Assembly (NCBI GenBank): GCA_030054175.1
Contig: JASGCM010000004.1
Span: 1-64,000 of the forward strand
Source: Alphaproteobacteria bacterium
GTDB lineage: Bacteria > Pseudomonadota > Gammaproteobacteria > Burkholderiales > Burkholderiaceae_C
Length of the DNA stretch: 64,000 bases
Direction of reading: 5' to 3'
The notes beneath the pieces are model-generated. The model had not been told where the DNA came from. It saw only the letters and a list, made by a program, of their open reading frames with translations, and made no database searches. A program made the translations under genes and the position numbers. Below are positions 57,337 to 64,000 of the stretch, in pieces (positions within the stretch are counted from its first letter, which is position 1; each line of letters starts with the position of its first letter).

Positions 57337-59973
57337 CTATTTGCTTGGATTCAAGGATTCCAATTTGGCACTTAAAACCCGAGAGATCTCCTCATTGGCG
57401 GAGATTTTGAGGCCTGCTTGCAGAAATTCTTGTTTTTTCCCAGGATCATCAGGCAGCATATGAATAGATTCATTCAAGAATGTCTCGAGGCCAACCTTAT
57501 TTCGGGTTTCAATGGCCATGGAAAGACCTTCTCGCAGAAAATCAGATGCTTTCGCAGGCTCAAGTTTCAGCTCGGGCAAAGCCCTCAAGACCGACTCGAC
57601 TCCCAGCGGGTACCCTTCTTTAAGAGCCGCCAGCAGAGTCACCTTCATGAGTGCAGGCACCACTCCCTTAGGAGACAGTGCCAGCCTGGGCAGAACCTCC
57701 AAGAACTTGTTCAAGCAGAGAATGGACTTTTCTTGGTTGGCCAAGATAAGACCTGCATGCATCAAATGAAGCAATTTTTCAGGCCCAAGATTCAGTGCAT
57801 TCAGGTGAATCAAAAGTTGGTCGGTGCTAGAAATGACCTTCCCATCAATGAACAACATGATGTCCTGGAGTTTGCCTATACCGGCAGCATTAAAGATTTT
57901 CTCTATATGCTCAGAATTTAATTTCAGTTTCGGCAATGTATTCAAGATCAGCATGACGGTGTCGGAGTCTGCGTTCATCAGGGCCATGCCCAAGGCTGAG
58001 AAGCCGTTTTTGGCCAACGCCTGAATGACTTTCTGTAACTGATCGGAATCCAGATTAAATTGAGGCAATGATTCCAACAACGCTTGGACGGCAAGAAATT
58101 GTTTCTCTTGAACTGCCAAGAAAAGACCGGTACGACCAGCCTTATCTGTGTTTTGAAGAATATCAAATATTTCAGTTGGATTTGGACCAAGCAGGATATC
58201 GGGAATAGCGGTCAGGATCAATTGGATGTCCTGCGTGTTCCCGCTTTGGAGAGACACGCGGAGAGCCACGGCCAGGTAATTTTTGATGCCATCCCATGGA
58301 ACGCTGTCTCTTTCCTGACGCAGCACTTTCGATACGCACAGGAAATCATGTGTTTGTTGGGGATCAAGTCCCAGGGTCGGCAAAGCATTCAAGATCGCAT
58401 TGACGGTATTAATGTCCTCTGAGGCCAGAGCCATTTCAAGAATTGATTTTCCTGTATCGTCTTTAGCCTGCAGGATTTCCATCTTTTGATCGGAAGGAAG
58501 GTTGAGTTTCTGAATTACTCCTAATAATTTTTCGGTGATTTGATATTCTTTAAGTTGAACAGACAAGGTCAGAGCTGTTTGGCCTGTGTCGGTTTTGGCT
58601 TGCAACGGCCCCAGAATTCCCTTAAGGTCGCCTCCTTGCCTGGAAAAATTTTCGAGTAGCTGCTTCAATTTTTCAGCGTCCGTCGTTACTTCCGGCGCAC
58701 TGGAGCGGTGCTTAGGCCCATCATCCGGGATCGGCTCGTGAGCTCTTGTTGCAGACGCTTCAGCCAGACTCACCAAATCCTGGGCAATTTGGACCGATTG
58801 CTTGGCTATAGTTCCTTCTTTGAGTGCAAATTTTAACTGTTCGATATCATCTGGCGTTAATTGGGATGCATTGATCACATTGTAGTCACACTGCTCAACG
58901 TAGGGGATGCTTTCGCCATGAACAAAGATTGACCTTGAGGTGTTTGTCGAAGCCGCCCACTCTAAAATTTTAGTTGGGACATGTTCTGGACATAGGCCAT
59001 TTCCAGTTAATTTTTGAAGCAGGCATTTTGCAAGCAGGTATGGACTTTCAACAATACTCAAAGATCCACTTTGCTCATTGGCCACAGCATTAAGGGGGAA
59101 CACCCCATACACTTCACTCAATTGATTCAACTTTGATTCAAGCTGCCGTTTTGTAAATGGGGTTCGGATATCCTCATTGAGCTTTTTCAGGATATCCTTG
59201 GCCATCGAGATTGAAATTTGACAATCGCCCACGTTTTTTTGGATCGATTGTTCAGCAGCAACGAGCAGATCTGGCGTTATATGATGAAAGCCTTTGGCCC
59301 GAACCGGGGCAAGCCCAGGATATGTTGCAACAAAAAAACCCAAGCGATCTTTCAGTTCATTGACACACTGTTTGTTTGAATTGGTTGAATCAAGGTCTTT
59401 AAATTGATCCTGGACCAACCGTTCTAAAGTGGTATCGATCAATGCTTGTCGCTTTTGGAATACCTGGGACGCGAAGACATCTTCTGGAGATTTCAAGTCA
59501 AAAACAGCCTTTTGAATTCCATAAATCACCGCTGAACCACAGCAACTCAGCCGACAGGACAGGTCTTTCAGTGCCTTTTTTCGGTCTGGAAGTTGAATTT
59601 TATCGTCGGACATCAATGCGCAAAATTCATCAAACATCCTTTTCCCATGGCTGTAGATTAAGCAGGATTGCGCGGGATCGAAATTTGCCCGACCGATCAT
59701 AACTGCGAAATTAGTGAGTTCGGATTTAATTTTCAGGTAGTCCTCCCTCATATTTCCATGGGCAAATCCAATCAGATTTACAGATCCCGCAATAAACTCA
59801 TCCACAACACGCTGAAATTGATCGGATTGTTTAAAAACATCAAAATCCGTCTTGGGGTCAAATGCCGTGTCCTTGATCTTGGTGCCCGGCGGAAAGCCTG
59901 GTGCAGGTTGAGTGACGAAAACAGGGCCGTATCCCCTTTGGGGAGCGACCATACCAGCTTTGGGGAACAGCAT
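57337..59973 (-). CDS. Large protein of unknown function with C-terminal helical repeats
   Basis: An 878-residue protein I do not recognise. Residues 1 to about 405 are a non-repetitive, cysteine-rich region. A short polar linker (about 405-440) follows, and then residues about 457-878 form roughly ten helical repeats of 38-47 residues. These share a pattern like G-x-S/T-x-L-x-x-A, then I/V-L-x-x-L-P-x-L-x-L, with ankyrin-like look in the first copies. No signal peptide or membrane segment. ATG at 59973 with AGGAG 7 bases upstream. GC is about 40 percent, far below its neighbours, so it was probably acquired by transfer. An effector or toxin role is possible but unproven. Confidence 0.8.
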   Translation of the reverse strand: MLFPKAGMVAPQRGYGPVFVTQPAPGFPPGTKIKDTAFDPKTDFDVFKQSDQFQRVVDEFIAGSVNLIGFAHGNMREDYLKIKSELTNFAVMIGRANFDPAQSCLIYSHGKRMFDEFCALMSDDKIQLPDRKKALKDLSCRLSCCGSAVIYGIQKAVFDLKSPEDVFASQVFQKRQALIDTTLERLVQDQFKDLDSTNSNKQCVNELKDRLGFFVATYPGLAPVRAKGFHHITPDLLVAAEQSIQKNVGDCQISISMAKDILKKLNEDIRTPFTKRQLESKLNQLSEVYGVFPLNAVANEQSGSLSIVESPYLLAKCLLQKLTGNGLCPEHVPTKILEWAASTNTSRSIFVHGESIPYVEQCDYNVINASQLTPDDIEQLKFALKEGTIAKQSVQIAQDLVSLAEASATRAHEPIPDDGPKHRSSAPEVTTDAEKLKQLLENFSRQGGDLKGILGPLQAKTDTGQTALTLSVQLKEYQITEKLLGVIQKLNLPSDQKMEILQAKDDTGKSILEMALASEDINTVNAILNALPTLGLDPQQTHDFLCVSKVLRQERDSVPWDGIKNYLAVALRVSLQSGNTQDIQLILTAIPDILLGPNPTEIFDILQNTDKAGRTGLFLAVQEKQFLAVQALLESLPQFNLDSDQLQKVIQALAKNGFSALGMALMNADSDTVMLILNTLPKLKLNSEHIEKIFNAAGIGKLQDIMLFIDGKVISSTDQLLIHLNALNLGPEKLLHLMHAGLILANQEKSILCLNKFLEVLPRLALSPKGVVPALMKVTLLAALKEGYPLGVESVLRALPELKLEPAKASDFLREGLSMAIETRNKVGLETFLNESIHMLPDDPGKKQEFLQAGLKISANEEISRVLSAKLESLNPSK

Positions 59974-60090
59974 CAAAGATCTCCTAAATACAGAATTTCA
60001 AAAAATAATTTTTAAATTTGAAATTACACAAAGCAGCAAGCGTCGGGATTCGGATTGTCCTTTTGTAAGAGCATAAACGAAATTGGTGAC

Positions 60091-60259
60091 CTAGGGAATC
60101 TCTGCAAAACTCGCTGCGTTCAAGTTTTGTCCAAAATCGGGATGCCATGCAAGGCGGATTTCGCCGCAGAAATCCGTAGATATCTGCAAGAAGTCCAACG
60201 AAGCAGGGCGCCCGAGTTTGGGATGAAACGACGCATGGGGATTTGCAGAGATTCCCTAG
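60091..60259. mobile_element. IS5-type MITE with CTAG target duplication
   Basis: The 18-base sequence CTAGGGAATCTCTGCAAA (60091-60108) is perfectly inverted at 60242-60259. The outer CTAG pairs are the 4-base duplication typical of the IS5 family; the element itself is 60095-60255 (161 bp) with 14-15-base ends. It encodes no transposase, so it is non-autonomous. An internal hairpin (GGATTTC/GAAATCC) lies at 60156-60175. It is inserted in the DUF411 gene. Confidence 0.85.
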
Positions 60260-60584
60260 GAAGTCGCTGAATATCTGCTGCTGGCACGTGACCTTCGATG
60301 ACATACCCCTCTACTAGGGCTGTGTGACATGAAGCGAACTTTTGGGGCAATCCCAGGCGTGCACGAGCAGCATTGTTACCTTGATCTAGGACGGTTACCT
60401 GGAATCCATTTTTTTCAAGATGGGAAATCCAATCTTTGCAGCAACCGCAATTGGGATCTTTCCATACCTGAACGTCATTAGTTCTTGCATTAATTACATT
60501 GGAAAAAGATGCTCCCCCAAATGCAATAAAACCTAGTATCAATGAACGCCTTAAGGCATTCAGTCGAGAGTCTTGGTAAGTCAT
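60120..60584 (-). pseudogene. DUF411 metal-binding protein, truncated by MITE insertion
   Basis: The first 108 residues are a DUF411 protein with a signal-like hydrophobic N-terminus and the CGCCKDW metal motif. After GHVPAADIQRL the frame runs into the MITE and ends inside it at 60120. DUF411 proteins are about 150 residues, so roughly 40 C-terminal residues are lost, and no continuation is found beyond the MITE. It is the last gene of the copper operon, 24 bases after the cupredoxin gene. Confidence 0.85.
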
Positions 60585-60608
60585 GATTGGAACTCCTTGG
60601 CTGAGAAT

Positions 60609-61094
60609 CTACTTTTTCTCAACCTTGATGGTGCCTTTCATGCCTGACTCATAGTGTCCGGGCATCAGGCAGGCGAAATTCACTGCTCCTGCCTTGGTGA
60701 ATTGCCAAATGATTTCACCTTGTTTCCCAGGTTCCAGCGTGACTTTGCTCGGTTCATCGTGTTCCATATCTGGGAATTTCTTCATTACCTCCAAGTGCTC
60801 CAACAATTCTTTTTGTGTTCCCAAACTGAGTTCGTGTTTGACCTGGCCTTTGTTCTTGAGGATGAATCGGACCGTTTCGCCTTGTTTGACTAGGATATCG
60901 GCAGGCGAGTAGCGCATGTTGTCCGTCATTTCAATAGTGACGGTTCGATTGGTCTTACTGGCCACGCCGGGTTTGCCAATAGCGGTTTCTTCGCTGCCGT
61001 GCCCATGGCCACCAGCATGGTTGGCTCCGGCAAAAGCAGCACTGGATAAGGTCAGTGCAGAAATGATGGTCAAAGGACGAAAGGTACGGGTCAT
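60609..61094 (-). CDS. Periplasmic cupredoxin (plastocyanin/azurin-like)
   Basis: A 161-residue protein with a signal peptide ending near AAFAGA, a His/Gly-rich stretch (NHAGGHGHGSEE), and a cupredoxin fold. The type 1 copper site is visible as the early histidine in KHELSLG and the final CLMPGHYESGM loop (Cys, His, Met). It binds or shuttles copper in the periplasm. Third gene of the copper operon. Confidence 0.9.
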   Translation of the reverse strand: MTRTFRPLTIISALTLSSAAFAGANHAGGHGHGSEETAIGKPGVASKTNRTVTIEMTDNMRYSPADILVKQGETVRFILKNKGQVKHELSLGTQKELLEHLEVMKKFPDMEHDEPSKVTLEPGKQGEIIWQFTKAGAVNFACLMPGHYESGMKGTIKVEKK

Positions 61095-61139
61095 CTGGGG
61101 GGCGGTATAGCAATTTCTCCTGGTTTCGAATGAAATGGG

Positions 61140-62555
61140 TTAGTGGTTTTCATGGCCGCCGTTGGGTTTACGCACGTTCACCTCCATGGGCGTGACAGGT
61201 CGCTGGCTACGTGGCATGGATTGCCCACCTCCGGACTTAAAACGGGCTGGCTCAGCAAGAGGACCGTTGTATTCGTGAGCAACCGTACCTTTGGGGTGCT
61301 TGTACCAACCTGGATTGCTGTAATCGCCTGACTTTTGGTTGCGCCGCACCTTGAGAACGCTGAACATGCCGCCCATTTCAACGGAACCAAATGGTCCCTC
61401 ACCGGTCATCATCGGGGCAGTATTGTCTGGAATGGGCATCTCCATTTCTGTCATGTCAGCCATACCGCGTTCGCCCATCACCATGTAGTCAGGAATCAAT
61501 TTGTTGATTTTTTTTGCTATGCCGCTGTGATCAACGCCTATCAAGTTGGGCACGTTGTGGCCCATGGCATTCATGGTGTGGTGGCTTTTATGGCAGTGGA
61601 AAGCCCAGTCGCCCTCTTCATCCGCCAGAAACTCAAATTGCCGCATCTGACCGACGGCGATGTCGGTGGTCACCTCGGGCCAGCGCGTGCTTTTTGGGGT
61701 GGGGCCACCATCAGTGCCCGTGATCACAAACTCGTGTCCATGTAAGTGCATCGGGTGGTTGGTCATTGTCAAGTTACCAACACGAATACGCACCTTGTCA
61801 TTGAGACGAACATTCAACGAATCAATGCCAGGAAAGATACGGCTGTTCCAGCTCCACAGGTTGAAGTCCAGCATGGTCATCGTCTTGGGCGTGTAGCTAC
61901 CGGGATCGATGTCGTAGGAATTGAGTAAAAAGCAGAAATCCCGATCTACTTCATCGATCATGGGATGCTTGGCTTTGGGGTGCGTCACCCAGAAACCCAT
62001 CATGCCCATGGCCATTTGTGTCATTTCATCCGCATGGGGATGGTACATAAAGGTGCCGGGACGACGCGCCATGAATTCGTACACAAAAGTCTTGCCAGGC
62101 TGGATAGCGGGCTGGGTCAACCCAGCTACGCCGTCCATGCCATTGGGAAGGCGCTGACCATGCCAATGAACGCTGGTATGTTCCGGGAGTTTGTTGGTGA
62201 CAAATATGCGCACGCGATCCCCTTCCACCACTTCGATGGTGGGGCCGGGGCTCTGGCCGTTGTACCCCCACAAGTGAGCCTTAAAGCCGGGAGCCATCTC
62301 GCGCACCACGGGTTCGGCTACTAAGTGAAACTCCTTGACTCCGTTATTCATGCGCCAGGGCAGCGTCCAGCCATTAAGGGTCACCACCGGGTTGTAAGTA
62401 CGACCGGTGTTTGGAACCAGCGGCGGCATGGTAGTTGGGCTGGTTTGCAATATGGGCTCTGGCAAGGCAGCCAGCGCCACTCGGCTCACCGCGCTGGCCG
62501 CGATGGCTCCGCCAGTGATACCGGTCATTCGGAAAAAGTCTCGTCTGGATGTCAT
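61140..62555 (-). CDS. Multicopper oxidase (CopA/CueO-like), Tat-exported
   Basis: A 471-residue multicopper oxidase with Tat signal SRRDFFRM. All four copper motifs are visible: HWHGQRLPNG, YHPHADEM, HPMHLHGHEF and HCHKSHHTMNAMGH. It probably oxidises Cu(I) to Cu(II) in the periplasm for copper resistance. ATG at 62555 set by the Tat motif. It follows the TolC-like gene by 16 bases and precedes the cupredoxin by 45. Confidence 0.92.
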   Translation of the reverse strand: MTSRRDFFRMTGITGGAIAASAVSRVALAALPEPILQTSPTTMPPLVPNTGRTYNPVVTLNGWTLPWRMNNGVKEFHLVAEPVVREMAPGFKAHLWGYNGQSPGPTIEVVEGDRVRIFVTNKLPEHTSVHWHGQRLPNGMDGVAGLTQPAIQPGKTFVYEFMARRPGTFMYHPHADEMTQMAMGMMGFWVTHPKAKHPMIDEVDRDFCFLLNSYDIDPGSYTPKTMTMLDFNLWSWNSRIFPGIDSLNVRLNDKVRIRVGNLTMTNHPMHLHGHEFVITGTDGGPTPKSTRWPEVTTDIAVGQMRQFEFLADEEGDWAFHCHKSHHTMNAMGHNVPNLIGVDHSGIAKKINKLIPDYMVMGERGMADMTEMEMPIPDNTAPMMTGEGPFGSVEMGGMFSVLKVRRNQKSGDYSNPGWYKHPKGTVAHEYNGPLAEPARFKSGGGQSMPRSQRPVTPMEVNVRKPNGGHENH

Positions 62556-62571
62556 GGATTCAATCTCGTAT

Positions 62572-64000
62572 TCAATGCCCAGCGCCACCTGCGCTGGGAG
62601 TGTTGGACGTCACCGTCAGCGAAGCAGTAGTGGGGCGTCCGATCAACGATGCCTGCAAGGCCGCGTCAGCAAGCCAGAAATACTGCTGCGCATCGATGGC
62701 TGCGGTAACAGTGCCAACTTGATCTCGGGCATCTGCCAGCAACTCAAACACGCCAATGATCATGCCGTTGTAGCGAAGCTGGTTTTCGTCTGCGATCACG
62801 CGGCGCAAGGGCACTACTTCGTCTCGATAGTGTTTTGCCACGTCATATGCAGTCCGGTAGGCCGAATAGCTTTCGCGCAGGCCAGAGCCTGCCGCGCGGA
62901 TCGTGGCCTCTAATTGATTGGCTGCTGCCAGAGTGCGGGCATTCCAGGCATCGCGTTGCATGCCGCCCCAGTCAAAAATCGGCAAACGCACCGCAACCTC
63001 AAATCCACGCGGATCGGTTCTTGTTCCGGCAGCGTTATCGATTTTTGTATTGCGCCGCGCAGTGAGTTCGATGTCTGTGAAACTGGTGACAACGTTTAAT
63101 CCTTGTGCCTTGCCCGCACTGGTTAGCGCACTTTGTGCCAGTCGGATATCCAGACGCCCTTGCGTTGCCAATGCTCCCACGGCTTGGGGTTCGAGTGCAG
63201 TTTGAGGCAAGTCAGGCAAGCGTTCGGGTAATTTGAGTATCTGGGCCTGCGCCTCATCTAGCCCTAGCAAGCGCACCAACACTTCTTTGCTGGCTGTGAC
63301 TTGATGTTGGGCAGTGGCCAAACGGGTGGCCGCATCCGCGTAGAAGGACTGCTCACGAGCTCGACTGATGCGGTTAAAGTTACCCACCGATTGCATGCGC
63401 CGCGCCAGTTCAGCGCCGGCTTCTGCACTGACAAAAACTTGTTGTGCGTAGATCAACTTTTGCTGTGCCGCCAGTGCCCGCACCCATGCCTGACGGACCT
63501 GCGTGACACGATCTACAACCTCACTGGATAAACGCAGTTGAGCTTGTTCAATACGACGTTCGGCGATCCCTGAACGGACAGGCAAGGTCAAAACGTCCAA
63601 CAGCCCAAATGACAGCGCGCGTCCCAGTTCCAGCTCATCACCAGCAACCAGGCGCTCGAAACTGAAGATCGGGTTTGAAATGCGCCCACTTTGTGCAGCA
63701 TCGGCAGATTCAGCCCATCCTTGCGCCAGCAGAGCTTGCAGGGCGTAACTGTTAGTCAATGCAAGCTGAACGGCCTCCTTTTGCCCGATCGGCGTGTTCA
63801 GCAGCTTTGCTGCAAGCTGGGCACGTTGTTCACGCTCCTGATTAGTCTGAGCAAGCTTCAGTTGACCATCTGTGAGGCTTGAGGTGTCAGCGTTGACCCT
63901 ACTGACATTTTGCTCAAGACTTACACTAGCACAACCATACAAGACTCCAATGGCGAGCACCACAGCAGCCAGCTTGATTCGGCGGCATGAAATGATCCGG
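62572..64000 (-). CDS. TolC-family outer-membrane efflux protein (5' end outside window)
   Basis: An outer-membrane factor of the TolC/CusC family with a lipoprotein-type signal (VLYGC) and heptad-rich coiled-coil regions; about 475 residues are visible. The frame is open to the window edge (RIISCRRIKLAAVV), so the start lies just outside. It is upstream of the multicopper oxidase in the same operon and probably belongs to a copper/silver efflux system whose inner-membrane parts lie off the window. Confidence 0.88.
   Translation of the reverse strand, partial: RIISCRRIKLAAVVLAIGVLYGCASVSLEQNVSRVNADTSSLTDGQLKLAQTNQEREQRAQLAAKLLNTPIGQKEAVQLALTNSYALQALLAQGWAESADAAQSGRISNPIFSFERLVAGDELELGRALSFGLLDVLTLPVRSGIAERRIEQAQLRLSSEVVDRVTQVRQAWVRALAAQQKLIYAQQVFVSAEAGAELARRMQSVGNFNRISRAREQSFYADAATRLATAQHQVTASKEVLVRLLGLDEAQAQILKLPERLPDLPQTALEPQAVGALATQGRLDIRLAQSALTSAGKAQGLNVVTSFTDIELTARRNTKIDNAAGTRTDPRGFEVAVRLPIFDWGGMQRDAWNARTLAAANQLEATIRAAGSGLRESYSAYRTAYDVAKHYRDEVVPLRRVIADENQLRYNGMIIGVFELLADARDQVGTVTAAIDAQQYFWLADAALQASLIGRPTTASLTVTSNTPSAGGAGH

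Noticed and set aside
57337-59973. Assignment to the ShET2/EspL-type effector family
   Set aside because: Repeat-bearing architecture is similar, but I could not place the catalytic Cys/His/Asp residues, so no family is claimed.
59984-60304. Small frames spanning the MITE
   Set aside because: They cross element borders and DUF411 antisense or alternative frames; none has a protein motif.

Overview
The window looks like a chromosomal segment of a Betaproteobacterium of the order Burkholderiales, most likely Comamonadaceae. The coding DNA is GC-rich, there are four Bug-family (TctC) solute-binding proteins, a monomeric NADP isocitrate dehydrogenase, a paired cphA'/cphA cyanophycin locus, and many CoA-dependent and Rieske-type aromatic catabolism genes. 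This placement is inferred from gene content; no rRNA or other marker gene is present.

Layout. (1) 1-2467: a short-repeat cluster, then icd with a strong terminator. (2) 2488-10141: a cyanophycin locus. A DUF1854 protein and an ABC exporter-type protein are divergent from two cyanophycin synthetases, the first of which has a degenerate Mur-ligase P-loop. (3) 10061-13207: a ComEC gene that stops where its C-terminal domain should begin and overlaps the cphA end, a Rid-family protein, and a frameshifted galE followed by an IS-end-like remnant. (4) 13526-19511 (minus strand): three Bug proteins, a CocE/NonD hydrolase, and an alpha/beta hydrolase split by one in-frame stop. (5) 19752-27539 (plus strand): a tight seven-gene operon matching the aerobic 2-aminobenzoyl-CoA (anthranilate) pathway, with its own MarR regulator and a Rid-family deaminase. 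(6) 27582-34421: a group A flavin monooxygenase with DUF2783, a LysR regulator, a Rieske oxygenase, an aryl-alcohol-type dehydrogenase, a group D flavin monooxygenase and a MarR regulator. (7) 34378-47587 (minus strand): thirteen closely packed genes, divergent from a LysR gene. They encode three Rieske oxygenases (one alpha/beta type), one VanB-type reductase, two paralogous sulfatases, two SDRs, a cupin and a complete TRAP transporter. (8) 48707-57113 (minus strand): Bug, IorB, IorA, PhoX and an OYE-family enzyme. (9) 57337-60260: an AT-rich island with a large repeat protein of unknown function and an IS5-type MITE that truncates a DUF411 gene. (10) 60609-64000: a copper-handling operon (cupredoxin, multicopper oxidase, TolC-like protein).

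How the parts work together. Regions 4 to 8 look like an accessory catabolic zone for aromatic acids. Anthranilate would enter a CoA-thioester route in region 5. Region 7 appears built to import an aromatic acid by TRAP, remove sulfate (or phosphonate/phosphate) esters, and O-demethylate or dihydroxylate the ring with three oxygenases fed by one reductase. Its last SDR resembles TsaC of p-toluenesulfonate metabolism, so a sulfated or sulfonated aromatic substrate is a reasonable but unproven guess. Several genes show decay (comEC, galE, an alpha/beta hydrolase, DUF411), and two IS5-like ends lie next to or inside decayed genes.
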